From the NCBI RefSeq assembly GCF_004210375.1, contig NC_134833.1, forward strand, positions 25,525,217 through 25,589,216: a stretch of DNA of 64,000 nucleotides, written 5' to 3'. Of this stretch, positions 1 to 11,015 are shown one piece after another. The stretch is from Tachypleus tridentatus (Eukaryota > Arthropoda > Merostomata > Xiphosura > Limulidae). Position 1 is the first letter of the stretch; each line of letters opens with the position of its first letter. A program made the translations under genes and the position numbers. A model generated the notes under the pieces. It had not been told where the DNA came from and did no database searches. It was given only the letters and a program-made list of their open reading frames with translations.

Positions 1-110
1 TGTGATACGATACGATTTTATGTTTGAATAGTTGAGTCAAAAATCTAATGTCGTCATATAACAAACTAATAATTAAAACTCTATGTTATGTCACTTTACC
101 AAATACAGAG

Positions 111-381
111 CTCGGCATGGCCAGCTGGTTAAAGTACTCGACTCGTAATCCGAGGGTCGCAGATTCGAATCCCCGTCACAACCAAACATGCTCGCACTTT
201 TAGCCGTGGGGGCGTTATAATGTTACAATCAATCTCACTATTCGTTACTAAAAGAGTAGCCCAAGAGTTGTTGGTGGGTGTTGATGACTAGCTGCCTTCC
301 CTTTAGCCTTGCACTGCTAAATTAAGGATGCCTAGCACAGATATCCCTCGTGCAGCTTTTGCGCGAAATTCAAAACAAACC
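111..381 (+). repeat. tRNA-derived SINE, family A, near full length
   Basis: The tRNA-like head carries an A-box-like 'tggccagctggttaaag', an anticodon region 'ctcgtaatc' (CGT) and a B box 'gattcgaatcc'. A body with 'ggtggg..gttgatgactagctgcc' and an end 'gcgcgaaattcaaaacaaac' follow. The same family occurs about a dozen more times in the window on both strands. It is a retroposon and not a functional tRNA gene, because the acceptor stem is not closed. Confidence 0.85.
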
Positions 382-399
382 AAATACAGATTATTTTTT

Positions 400-482
400 C
401 ATCAACAGATCCGATATTCATATGCGAGCCGTTTTTGCATATATATTTCTCTACAAGTGGGTTTCCTCGACATCACAGATCC
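400..482 (+). mobile_element. 3' tail fragment of a Penelope-like element
   Basis: Bases from about 424 ('gcgagccgtttttgca') through 'ctacaagtgggtttcctcga' to 'catcacagat' match the reverse complement of the 3' tail of the Penelope-like elements at 26435 and 60003. Only the tail is present here, as expected for a heavily 5'-truncated copy. A short 'cagatccgatatt' direct repeat lies on both sides (about 406 and 477) and could be a target-site duplication. Confidence 0.55.
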
Positions 483-707
483 GATATTTGCTTTTTCCTA
501 GACGATCGCTTCACTTTGATGACGAAACTAAAAACTGTGTCTAAATAGGACACTCAACAGGTGAATTTTTATCCTGAATCCCGTTAGTTTTCCCTTTAAA
601 ATATCAGCTCTAAACGATATTTCACTTTTTATCCTATATTTTAATTCTGTCAAACACATTTCTTTTTGCCATAAATTATTTAAAACACTTTAATTGTTAT
701 TGGATTT

Positions 708-990
708 TACATTAATTAGTTTTATTAGCTGGTTTACATTAACCAGTTTTTTTATCAGCTGGTTTACATTAACTAGTTTTTTATCAGCTAGTTTACATTA
801 ATTAGTTTCTATTAGCTTGTTTACATTAACTAGTTTCTATTAGCTAGTTTACATTAATTAGTTTCTATTAGCTTGTTTACATTAACTAGTTTCTATTAGC
901 TAGTTTACATTAATTAGTTTCTATTAGCTTGTTTACATTAACTAGTTTTTATTAACTAGTTTCTATTAACTACTTTATATTAGCTAGTTT
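708..990. repeat. Minisatellite, about 27-bp monomer
   Basis: About ten imperfect copies of a monomer of the form 'ttagctagtttacattaatt' plus 'agtttcta'. Alternate copies differ at a few positions (tagctag/tagcttg, aattag/aactag), so a higher-order period of about 55 bp is also visible. The monomer is nearly self-complementary (actagtt, tagcta), so the array could fold into hairpins. No coding potential is seen. Confidence 0.85.
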
Positions 991-1194
991 ACAATAACCA
1001 TTACAATAGTTTCTATGCAAGCTACAACTACTTATAGTATTATTAAAAAGCGTTAGGTCAAGATAATGTATTGCAATAATTTCCAATTTATGGAACTAAT
1101 TCTCTCTATCCCATTATAGAATGTAAATGTCAACCCTATGATAATGCTTCACTGATCCCTGTTGATAAATGAATGAACCAAGGTGAAATTAAAT
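991..1194. other. No recognised feature
   Basis: AT-rich sequence after the minisatellite. I see no exon, repeat or structure here. Confidence 0.5.
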
Positions 1195-1375
1195 ATCATT
1201 CTTTAGAATTCCCATATACTTGTACCAAGGGGGACCATTACATCATTTGAATGACTTCAGCAGCTTCTTTCTTAGCTAAGTAATTTCCGCTTAGGTCGGA
1301 TGAGTGTTTGGGGTCATTATCTTCTTTGTAGTAGAATCCTTTACCAAATCACTGTGTATACCATGACGGGTTAAT
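1195..1375 (-). mobile_element. Tc1-like transposase fragment, minus strand
   Basis: The minus strand reads as a decayed piece of a Tc1-family transposase: a block containing DNDPKHSS, then NYLAKKEAAEVIQMM. This is the second catalytic aspartate region of the DDE fold. It is the inverted counterpart of 2320-2480 in the neighbouring element, with clear nucleotide similarity over about 150 bases. Nothing else of the element is recognisable on this side. Confidence 0.6.
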
Positions 1376-1439
1376 AACTGAATATAACAGTTCTGCCTTA
1401 ATGAACATACCGGTCAAATTTAGGGCCTGAAATAACTGT

Positions 1440-1500
1440 CATGATACTCCGTACACTGTCTTAACTATATAGAAGTACACTGTCTTAACTATATAGAAAG
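1440..1500. repeat. Two-copy tandem repeat of 24-26 bp
   Basis: The segment 'gtacactgtcttaactatat' followed by 'agaa' is present twice in direct succession. Confidence 0.7.
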
Positions 1501-1639
1501 AAGCTAGTCAGGAGCTACCATATGATACCGGTATATGCTAGAAGAAATCATTTTAATAACACTCTGCAAATAAACCTTCATAAAAACAGTGTTTAACATT
1601 GTATATATTAAGTTTTGTTGACATGTCACGGCCTCCTCC

Positions 1640-2960
1640 CAAAAAAAAAGCTGTAGAAAATTGTCAATAGAGAAGAAAGATTGAATAAAAGCTTTACGTG
1701 ATGTTAGTTGAAGTTTTTAACAAATTACTACAGATTCGAAATGCTCTACAAACACTCTCAAGTGCACCCTAGGTCGCGAGACTGAGACAAGCACATTTGA
1801 AAATAAAAAGGGAAGAAACAGAACACCTAAACTCAATGCTACTAATGTCAAGTATCTTTGTTTGTGTAACCTTCAGGACAGAAGGAGGACTGCTACTGAT
1901 CTCAAACATAAGATAACAATCTTGTACCAAATGACAGAAATGTCCAGATATGCAGTATCAAGCACACTCAATGAAAACGGAATATTTGGTTGTGTAGCAT
2001 TTAAAAAAAAAAAAAAACTTTACTTTGACCTCCAAATATAGTCAAGGAACTGAAATTTGCTAAAAAGAAAAAAAAACTGAACTGTTGATGATTAGGAAAT
2101 GGCGTTATGGACAGATAAGTCCAACGTTTAAATACTTCGTTCAAAGTTTAGATTGTACGTTTGATGGGAAAAAGGTGAAATATACTTACTTCAATACATA
2201 ACACCTACCAGGAAGCATGAGAGAGGTAATGTGATGGTTCAGAGATATGTTCTGCTTAGTCGACAGAATATATTCACAAAATAGATGGAATAAAGAAATA
2301 GGGCAAGTACGTTCAGATATTGATACTTAATGGTATACCCAGTGGTTTGCATATTATTGGTAAAGGAGTCTATTACCAAAACGTTAATGATTCCAAACAC
2401 TCATCCAACCTATGCAGAAATTACTTAGCTAAGAAAGAAGCTGCTGGCGTCATTTAAGTGATGTAATGATGTCAATAGAGCCTCGATCTCAACCCAATTA
2501 GGATTTGATACATTAAAAACTTGACAAATCAAAAGTTACTTCCAATGAAACTTTATAGGATTGTATTAGACACATTTAGAGTAAAATTCCAAAGTACACC
2601 TTGATTACATATGCTGCAAAAATGCCTGAAAACTGTCTGTAGTTATTAAAGCAAAAGGGGGACACACAAAATATTAACTGTTTGTTGAACTCAAGCACTT
2701 TCACTGAGTTTCTGTTGTACTAAATATGAAGGTTATTAAAACTGTAATGTTTGACCTGTGGTTTAAAGGGGGACACACAAAATATTAACTGTTTGTTGAA
2801 CTCAAGCACTTTCACTGAGTTTCTGTTGTACTAAATATGAAGGTTAATAAAACTGTAATGTTTAACCTGTGGTTTACCTTCCATTGTTCTTTGAAAGTAG
2901 TTTGTGACTTTGGTACAGCACTGTCCGAATATAGAAGTCGTACACTACTGTGCAAAAGTG
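1640..2960 (+). pseudogene. Decayed Tc1-like DNA transposon with broken transposase
   Basis: Plus-strand translation in shifting frames gives the order expected of a Tc1-family transposase. An RTPKLNATNVKYL and DRRRTATDLKHKI region (about 1815-1925) is followed by NENGIFGCVAFKK (about 1972), NIVKELKFAKKK (about 2037) and an LWTDKS motif with the first catalytic Asp (about 2110). NDSKHSSNLCRNYLAKKEAA (about 2380-2440) and a DLNPI motif (about 2490) complete the order. The end 'gggggacacacaaaatatt' resembles a Tc1 3' flank, and 'ctactgtgcaaaagtgtt' near 2945 may be a terminal-repeat remnant. Stops and frameshifts make it inactive. Ends are approximate. Confidence 0.72.
2654..2875. repeat. 111-bp direct tandem duplication
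   Basis: Bases 2654-2764 and 2765-2875 are nearly identical copies of the 3' flank of the Tc1-like element, starting 'aaagggggacacacaaaat'. Only a few substitutions separate them, so this is a recent local duplication inside an old element. Confidence 0.88.
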
Positions 2961-3420
2961 TTGTACGAGATACATACGAATAAATCTAAAGATGGAGCTA
3001 CGGGTCCAGGGTATCTAAGAATCTTCATCTTCAAAAACTTACAAAGGTCTACTAGTTGAAGTTAATGTTACAGTATCAACATGACGGGAAAACAGGTTAC
3101 ATCTCTCATATATGGACTAATGAGTTCTAGAATATTTGTCCAAATTCATGAATAGTTGCCTAAAATACATCGTGAATGACTATAAATCCCGTAAAACCAG
3201 AACCAAGTTCTACATACTCAACAACAGACATGCTGATGACGACAAACCAGAGACGTAACAGAATGAGGGTGGGTCTTTTTTTTTCTACCAAAAAGTTTAA
3301 GTTCTTTACGTAAAAATATAGTGTTTGGTTTAAAATAAGAAGACAGTAAGTCTTTTAGATATCTTACAGTAGTGGGATGGTCGTTTGATCCTGCCTGGCC
3401 ATCACCATCTTTTGAAAGAA
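2961..3420. other. No recognised feature
   Basis: Non-coding by eye. An open stretch on the minus strand (3218-3427) has no recognisable domain and no splice context. Confidence 0.5.
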
Positions 3421-3735
3421 CTGCCATCCCTCACTGAAGTACCTGGGAGTTTGACAAACAAACCAGCCATACAAATAGCTACATTAACATCGTGATAACT
3501 ATAGCCGCCAAAGGAATCAACGCATTGAAAATTTCAGCAGAAGATACAACTGAAAAGCGAGACCTACCTATGCTCTATCAAAATATTGTATACTCCATCC
3601 TGCATTAAACACTACCGACAATCGTTACGAGTGTTATTAAGCCTGAAATTATATAAGATATCTCTTCAAGACTGGTCACGCGACATCCGTCAGTTACCAC
3701 CTCCCTCCCCTATCAAGACCCTCTTTTACCTCACA
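3421..3735 (+). repeat. Dispersed repeat shared with the duplication units
   Basis: The stretch from 'ccctcactgaagtacctggg' to 'acctcacaaacc' is clearly similar to 11688-12003 (unit 1) and 31063-31352 (unit 2), although it lies outside the tandem array. It is more diverged than the two unit copies are from each other. Coding potential is not evident and I do not recognise the family. It could be a mobile element fragment or a relic of an older duplication. Confidence 0.7.
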
Positions 3736-4725
3736 AACCTCAGAAGCATCACAGAGCACCAGTAGTGCTTACAAACAATAGTTCTTACGGTGCGAAGGCC
3801 ACCCATTTCATCATGGAGCCACTACCATCTTCATTTGGAATATTCCAGCTATAAAATGATCTCACACAGATCAATCAAACATGGAACTGACTAAAAAGCG
3901 CTTCAGGGAACAGTCATGAGTGAGGTTGAACCAAAACCTGTCAACATACAAATGAAACACTGTGGTGGACAATCACCTCTCATCACAGCTTCCCACAGTT
4001 CCTACATGCCCTGGATACAGCAAGAGAGTTTACTGAGTCAACATCTTCTTGTAGAGCAGCAACATTTTGCATAAAGCTGATGGAAAGTTCGAGCAGCACA
4101 AGAATGGAGCTGCAAACCATGAGACAACTTCTCCTCTGGCAAATAAACAGTGTCAGTAACATAATATTTGCTACTGTCTCGCGGGTAGTTAGTTCTTCGT
4201 GAAATCCACAGTGATCAGTTCCCAAATTGATGGAAGAAAACAAAACAACTGTATAGTAAGAACATCACCTGGAAGTATGTACTAATCCACGTAGAGGTAA
4301 AGCTAAACTAGGAAGCTGACAAAGGAAGCTCTTTTATCAAACTCTACCGGAAGGATATCGACTGACTCTACACTAGTAAGGCAAAACTACAAAAATTAAA
4401 GGTCTTCGTCTACATTATAATGGAATGAGACTGTTGGAAAACAAAGTATACCACATGGTTCAGCTATGAGAAACAAAAGATGGGAACTCATTAGGACAGC
4501 ATACAGCTGGTGAACCACTGGTAATTGGTAAAATCAATAAAAGAAATCTATTCTTACTCCTACAACCTGACCAGTCTTCTCGTAAAGTATCAGTGCAACC
4601 CTCAGATTACCATCTGATACTCAACTATTGGATTTTTTCCTTGTTGTAAGAAATGTCTCACTGTTAATGCTCTTCATCAGTACATTTATTTTTTGTTTCT
4701 TGCCTTATTTTATTAATCTTTATGC
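3736..4725. other. Unassigned sequence
   Basis: This stretch is less AT-rich than its surroundings and looks like an old, decayed element or gene fragment. Both strands are interrupted by stops and no family motif is visible. Confidence 0.4.
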
Positions 4726-4977
4726 TTGTTTTGAATTTCGCGCAAAAACACACGAGGGCTATTTGCGCTAACCGTCCCTAATTTAGCAGTGTGAGACTAG
4801 AGGAAAAGCAACAAGTCATCACCACCCACCACCAAATCTTGGGCTACTCTTTCACCAACGAATAGTGGGATTGACCGTCACATGATATAATTCCCCACGG
4901 CTGAGAGGGCGAGCATATTTGGTGTGACGGGGATTCGAACCCGCGACCATCAGTTTACAATTCAAATGACTTGACCA
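4726..4977 (-). repeat. SINE family A
   Basis: Reverse-oriented copy beginning 'ttgttttgaatttcgcgcaa' and ending in the B-box complement 'ggggattcgaaccc' and a degenerate anticodon region. Confidence 0.85.
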
Positions 4978-5246
4978 GGCACTAATATTTAGGAAGCGTT
5001 CTGGATATTGGTTCTCATACTAGAATTTATTATGTTTGGTTATTGGTAATATATACAATTACAGTAGACTGTATACATAATTTAAACTTGAAACTTTTGA
5101 ATCTTGATGTATTTCTTACGAAATCTTAAATATTTTTGTTAGCACACAAATAATCAGAAGTATCTACGAAAATAATCCAGCTGCATCGAATAATTCAATT
5201 CTAAAATAACCATATGAGCTAGTAGAAAACGTATTACTTTTATTAT

Positions 5247-5449
5247 AAGGCACTCGACTCGTAATCCGAGGGTCGCGGGTTCGAATCCCCGTCACACCAA
5301 ACATTCTCGCCCTTTCAGCCGTGGGTGTGTTATAATGTGACGGTAAATCCAACTATTCGTTGTCTTTCCTCTAGTCTTACACTGCAAAATTAGGGACGGC
5401 TAGCGCATATAACCCTTGTGTGGCTTTGCGCGAAATTCAAAACAACCAA
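5247..5449 (+). repeat. SINE family A, internally deleted
   Basis: The tRNA head is well preserved ('actcgactcgtaatccgag', 'gggttcgaatcccc'). About 40 bases of the body between 'ctattcgtt' and 'gtctttcctctag' are missing. Confidence 0.85.
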
Positions 5450-6609
5450 ATCCACCTAAGCCTTGTCCAGACATTTATTTCTAAGTAGTGAATTCCTAGT
5501 CATTAAATTTATATTAGCTTGTCATCATTTATAAATTAGAAGAGAAATAGGAATATTTTATAAACATTCCAGTTTGATTTCCACATTTTTCTCCTCAAAC
5601 ATACTTACTTTATATAAGTCAAATTTATGGCTCCTGGAGTGTTTCTGTGTTCCAATTGAGTCCATAACATGAAACTGAATAATACCTGATTCATTGGACT
5701 TTACAAATTTTATTTATATTTACACGTTTCCTCTAAGAATAAGGAAACCCAAATAATTCAACTGGCCTGTTGTCAAGATTAAACGAATTTATTACAAAAG
5801 TAACCATAATTAATGGCATCAGTAATTTTAACCAGCTAAACAGCAATTAGTGTATTGTGCGGTTGTAATTGACATTCCTAACCGCCAAGTTATCATTAGG
5901 CTGTGACGCTGGGTTGAAATAGACATCCCTAATCTTGTATATAATCATCAATTTCGTAATATAGCCTGGAATAGAAAGTGACGTCCTACCTAAACAGATC
6001 CTCATTATATGAATATTGAAATTCAAATCCCAAAACAACTAGAAATCCGTCTATCATTGCAATTCAATGTGACATTACTAAGTTCTTGAACAGTGACAGG
6101 TAATTACGAGAGCCCGGTTAAAGTTAATATACCAGGCATCATTACATTATTGTAGCTAATTTCAAAACTATTAGTCTTAATGTCAATATCTTAAAGCACT
6201 ACACAAAACTTTTACAGTTTACGAACCTAATAAGTATTGTCACACTCTAGCAACTTTTTTTCACCTTAAATAATGATTTTCTGAAGATTGGTACATAACA
6301 TCTCTTGTACAATATTTCTTAATGTGAGATTATGTATTAATATATACGATCAGTCTTCACTCTGCACCACTTCTTCCAACTTTTCTGAATTACATTATTC
6401 TCTACAAATTTGTATTGAAAACATTTTCGTCATTAATAAAAAAAAGCATAAAATATTCATCCGCAGGGTGCAAAACTCGCTTTATTTTACTTAACAACTA
6501 ACTTATTAACTCCAGATGGCCCAATAAATCTTGTCTTAAAGATCTCGTATCAGTTATACGTTTATAATCTCGTCATTAGATGCCGCTATGTACATATTTT
6601 CGTAGATTA
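5450..6609. other. No recognised feature
   Basis: AT-rich and non-coding by eye. The short open stretches here have no domain or splice support. Confidence 0.5.
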
Positions 6610-6885
6610 GTTTGTTTGTTTTTTAAATTTCGCGCAAAGCTACACGAGGGCTATCTGTGTTAGCCGTCCCTAATTTAGCAGTGCAAGACTAAGGAGTAGG
6701 TAGCTAGTCATCACCGCCCACCGCCAACCTTTGGGCTACTCTTTTACCAACGAAAAGTGGGATTGACCTTCACGTTATAACGCCCCCACGGCTGAAAGGG
6801 CTAGCATGTTTGGTGTGACGGGGATTCGAACCTGAAACCCTCAGATTACGAGTCGAGTACCTTAACCACCTGGCCATGCCAGGCC
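6610..6885 (-). repeat. SINE family A, full length
   Basis: The copy runs from 'tttgtttgttttttaaattt' to 'cctggccatgccaggcc'. The anticodon region 'gattacgagtcgagta' and B-box complement are intact. Confidence 0.88.
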
Positions 6886-7484
6886 ATTTTCGTAAATAAT
6901 AGCAAAAAATATTTACTATTCTCAGTCGTATAGCATATGGTTTATCCTGGTTATTCTTACGCCTAGAATTCCATCTAGTTTTTGGATTTCTATGTCAGCG
7001 TTTATACTGAACAACTGCCTTAGGTTTGTTATAATTCATAATTTATTTAATTTCAATACCATTGTCTTTTGTACTACTAATATCAGTAGTGTGTAGTAAT
7101 ATTTATTAAGATTTCTACTTCTTCATTCATTGGAAATGCTTTGGAAATTATTGACCTCTATGTGTTGTGAGGTCATGAGAGCGACAGAAAAATTAATATA
7201 AAGCACAATAACATGGCGTTGGGCATTTATTGAAACCGTATAATGAATTTATACGTGCTACTTATCAGACGGTTTTTATTCGATTAGAAGGATTTTCTGG
7301 TGGACAAAGAATTAGACTAAGTTTTATTGTAAGTATTTCTGATTTCCTAACGTTGAAGAGAGAAGCCATTTTCAATTTATGTTTCTAGTTATTTCTGAAT
7401 GTTTTTACACTCAGCTTTATCTATAAGTTAGATGTGATTAATAAGCAAAAATTGCACTTTACACATTTTGTCATAAATATGTTT
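6886..7484. other. No recognised feature
   Basis: AT-rich sequence; nothing supported. Confidence 0.5.
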
Positions 7485-7595
7485 ATTGTTATAAAGCACA
7501 AAGCCACTCAACGTGTTATCTGTGCTTTGTCCACCCGATTGAACCCCGATATTTAGCGTTATAGGTGTATTGTTAAACCACCGGTAACGGGAGTT
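7485..7595 (-). repeat. SINE family B (tRNA-derived), degenerate
   Basis: The minus strand shows a B-box-like 'ggggttcaatc' and the 'cagataacacgttgagtggc' body of the second SINE family in this window. Confidence 0.5.
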
Positions 7596-7756
7596 GACAT
7601 AGAAGCTGACATAATTATTAGTATTTTCAGCCTAACCATATTTTGCACACATGGGTGAAAAGAGTATGTCAGAAACCCCTAGGATTCGAATATAACCATC
7701 CAGTTTTGAACTACTACAAATAAAAAGGGAACTAATCAGCACAATCATTGCCATAT

Positions 7757-7876
7757 TGACCCCCGCTAGTACAGCGGTAAGTCTACGGACTTACAACGCT
7801 AAAATCAGGGGTTTAATTCCCCTCGATGGACTCAGCAGATAGCCCGATGTGGCTTTGCTATAATAAAACACACACA
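7757..7876 (+). repeat. SINE family B
   Basis: The head 'cgctagtacagcggtaagtc', an element 'ggtttaattcccctcg', the body 'cagatagcccgatgtggctt' and an 'acacacacac' tail define this second tRNA-derived family. Several further copies occur in the duplication units. Confidence 0.85.
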
Positions 7877-8534
7877 CAATCATTGCCATAACTCGTTTCT
7901 TCGACTCCTTAAGACAGATTTGTAAGGCGATAGGAACTCGTGGATACAACATACTTGTAAACTCATCTTGCGTTTTTGTTTTAACCAGAACGCCGTACCG
8001 TCATTATGTCGAACGAATTACACCTTACACAGTTAAACGTTTTCTGACACTTTTTTAATTTAGCACAGCATTACTGAATGAAACCGAATAAAGGAACTGA
8101 GTAAAGTGTGATGATGATGCGACAGAAACCTTGGACCTTCTGATTTGCATCTCAGAATATCAATCACTAGTCCGGAAGTTCAGAAAACACTTCCATTCTT
8201 ATGACGCCCATGGAGATGATATCAGATATACGTCTTAAACTTATTTTAGACTTAATCAAAACTTCATACTAGAGTCAGATCTCTAAAGCTTAATCTGCGT
8301 AAAGAAACCGGAATGTATTATTTATTTAAATAGCAAATAAAACAATAGCCCATAAATTTGAAATAAGTTAAAAGAGCGTCGTTACCTGCCTTGTTAATAA
8401 AAGTTCAAAACTAACTTCTATGCAATTATATGTTGCAGAAGCCTTTGAGATAAACGTACAGATACAGTTCAATAAAATTTATTCGTATTTTATAATATAA
8501 TCACGGATAGTTTCACGGTATAGTAATCTAAAAT
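7877..8534. other. No recognised feature
   Basis: Non-coding by eye. No repeat was recognised. Confidence 0.5.
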
Positions 8535-8805
8535 GGTTTGTTTTGAATTTCGCTCTAAGCTACACGGGGGCTATCTGCGCTAGCCGTCTCTAATTTTGCA
8601 GTGTAAGACTAGAGGGAAGACAGCTAGTCATCACTACCCACCGCCAACTCTTGGACTACTCTTTTACCAACGAATAGTGGGATTAACCGTAACATTATAA
8701 CGCCCCCACGGCTGAAAGGGTAAGAATTTATGGTGTTACAAGAATTCGAACCCGCGACCCTCAGAATATGAATAGAGTGCCTTAATCACTTGGCCATGCC
8801 TGGCC
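8535..8805 (-). repeat. SINE family A
   Basis: Full-length reverse copy from 'gtttgttttgaatttcgctc' to 'ggccatgcctggcc'. Confidence 0.88.
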
Positions 8806-9055
8806 GTCTAAAACGGAATGCCTAGTCACAGCAGTAGTGAGGGACAAAAACAGAATGTCTAAAAAATGTGAATAACAGGATAATAATAACGTAAAGCTCA
8901 GTGTAACGAACAATTTTTTTTCTAAATTCAGCCAAGTTTGACTCAGTCCAACAGTTAGTATCTTTCCGTCTTTCGTATGTGAATTAATTTCTTTACCTAT
9001 TTTTACAAGAAATAAACACATTTGTGCTTCAGTTATAAGTATATAAGGTAAAGCT

Positions 9056-9236
9056 TGGTGTAACCTGATTACTATAGGCGCTCGACTCGCAATCGGCTGG
9101 TTGAGGGCTTGAATCGCGGTCACTCGTTCCCTTTGAGGTGAATGGACATTATAATTGACGGTCATTATCACTTTTCATTAGTGACATGTAGTCTAACAGT
9201 TGACGCTGAGTGGTGTTGACTATCTGCCTACCCATA
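9056..9236 (+). repeat. SINE family A, degenerate
   Basis: The head 'gcgctcgactcgcaatcggc' with a weak B box, followed by body words in the right order ('gacggtcattatcac', 'gttgactatctgcct'). This is an old copy. Confidence 0.55.
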
Positions 9237-9237
9237 G

Positions 9238-9513
9238 CTTTTGTTTATTTCTGGTATTCTGCGTAAAACTACACGAGGGCTATCTGCGCTAGCAGTACAT
9301 AATTTAACAGTGTAAGGAAGCCAACTAGTAGCTAGTCATCACCACCCACCGCCAAAGCTTGGGCTACTCTTTTACCAACGAATAGTGGGATTGACAGTAA
9401 CATTTTAATGCTTCCACTGCTGAAAGGGTGAGTATGTTTGGTGTGACGGAGAATCGAACCTGCGACCCTCAGATTACGAGTCTAACGCCATAACCTCGTG
9501 GCCATGTCGAGCC
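9238..9513 (-). repeat. SINE family A
   Basis: Full-length reverse copy. Its head ends 'cctcgtggccatgtcgagcc'. Confidence 0.87.
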
Positions 9514-9811
9514 TTCCATAGTGTTTTACAGCTTCATTAAAGACAAGTGCCTATGAAGGATATGGACGCTACTAGGTAAAACCTGCTCGAAAATCACTGA
9601 TGATGCATCAGTACCTACAGCGCCTCGAGACTTACTTAGACAAACACATTTCTAAACCATACGTACAACGAATACAAATTACGTCGCCATACGTGCGGTG
9701 TTTTTTTTAGAATTCCTTAAAACAACAGTAAACGTTTTCATAATATTTGAAATTTTTTTAATATATAACGGATTTTAGTGCCATAAATATTTCAATAATC
9801 AGGGTTTTAAC

Positions 9812-9935
9812 GCTACAGCTAGTGATACAGCGGTATGTCCACGGACTCACACCGCTACAAAACGGGTTTCAATACCCATGATGAGCAAAGTACAGATAGC
9901 ACTTTGTGTAGCTTTGTGCCTAATTCCAAACAAAT
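9812..9935 (+). repeat. SINE family B, variant
   Basis: Order and words as in family B ('gatacagcggtatgtccacg', 'gggtttcaataccc'), with a diverged 3' body. Confidence 0.6.
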
Positions 9936-9948
9936 TATAACAATAAAA

Positions 9949-10327
9949 TTTGTTTGTTTGATTTCGAATTTCACGCAAAGTTACAGGGGGCGTCGAGAGG
10001 ACGGTCGGGCCCCGGGGACGATTTTTCCTTAAGTGTTATTATGTAAAGGGGAAGCCTGACTCCCCTCTCGTCAGGCCTGCAAAGCTGCACTAGCGCTTTC
10101 TGTACTAGCCGTCCCTAATTTAGTAGTTTAAGAACAGAGGGAAGGCAGCTAGTAATCACTCACCGCCAACTCTTGGGCTATTTTTTTAGCAACGAATAGT
10201 GAGATTGAACGTAACATGATAAAGCCCTCACGGCTGAAAGGGCGAGTGTGTTTGGTATGATGGAGATTCGAACTCGCGACCCTCACATTACGAGCCGATC
10301 CCCTAACCACCTGGTCTTGCTGAACCA
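9949..10327 (-). repeat. SINE family A interrupted by a GC-rich insert
   Basis: A reverse copy from 'aatttgtttgtttgatttcg' to 'accacctggtcttgctgaac'. It is split near its 3' end by about 100 foreign bases. The SINE sequence resumes with a repeat of 'gcaaagytrca', as after an insertion that duplicated its target. Confidence 0.8.
9985..10078. mobile_element. Short GC-rich insertion, MITE-like
   Basis: About 95 bases, far richer in G+C than the surroundings, lie inside a SINE between 'gcaaagttaca' and 'gcaaagctgca'. The ends are imperfect inverted repeats: a left part 'cgtcgagaggacggtcgggc' and a right part whose complement reads 'ctgacgagaggggagtcagg'. No coding capacity. The family is unknown to me. 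Confidence 0.55.
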
Positions 10328-10597
10328 ACCATAAAATATCGGCTGAAAAGAATAAAGTTGCTTTGGTTCTGCCATCTGGTGAAAATGATAGCTAGTTTAA
10401 ACAGTTAAAAAAGTTCATTGTAAGATATAAAGAGTATGGTATATATGTATATATATAGTGGTATGTTTTACAAGTAGTAGATACCAACTCTTTTGTGAAC
10501 AAAACTATAAAGGAAATTATATGCTTACGTTTAAATTGTGTAAATAATAAAGAATAGCACATATTAAAATGTATTTCTAGAAATAAGCACATAAATT

Positions 10598-10785
10598 TCG
10601 GTTTTAAATTTCGCGCAAGAGCACTCAAAGGCTATCCGCGCTAGCCGTCCGTAATTTAGCAGTGAAAGACTATATCGAAGACAGCTAGTCATCACCACCT
10701 ATGGTTAACTCTTGGGCTACTCTTTTATTAACTAATAAATTATTGCAACTCAGGCACTCTAACCACCTGTCCTAGCAGGTAATTC
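10598..10785 (-). repeat. SINE family A, internally deleted
   Basis: The 3' body is recognisable ('aaatttcgcgcaagagcac', 'gacagctagtcatcaccacc'). The middle is lost, and only the end of the head ('accacctgtcctagcagg') follows. Confidence 0.7.
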
Positions 10786-11015
10786 ACGTATATTATCATA
10801 TAAATAAGTATATACTTGCAAATGCATTCAAGATAATTTTAAATGGAATGAAGCATTATACTACAAATACTAAAGTTATAACTACGAACGATGTTACGCA
10901 GGGTTAAAAGATTTCCCCTGTCAGCAGTTTGTGTCTAAGAAGGCACAGCACTCGTACAAGGGTAATCTAAAGCTTAAATAGTCATAAAGATTTTGTTTCT
11001 CAACCTTTTTTAAAA
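10786..11015. other. No recognised feature; left flank of the duplication
   Basis: Unique sequence directly left of the duplication boundary, containing 'aagattttgtttctcaacc' and a T-rich run at the junction. No exon or repeat is seen. Confidence 0.5.

Noticed and set aside
111-190. Possible tRNA-Thr (CGT) gene
   Set aside because: The A box, anticodon and B box are present, but the acceptor stem does not close and the sequence continues into a SINE body seen many times in the window.
8782-9171. 129-codon minus-strand open frame
   Set aside because: It begins and ends inside SINE copies and has no domain; chance frame in repeat sequence.
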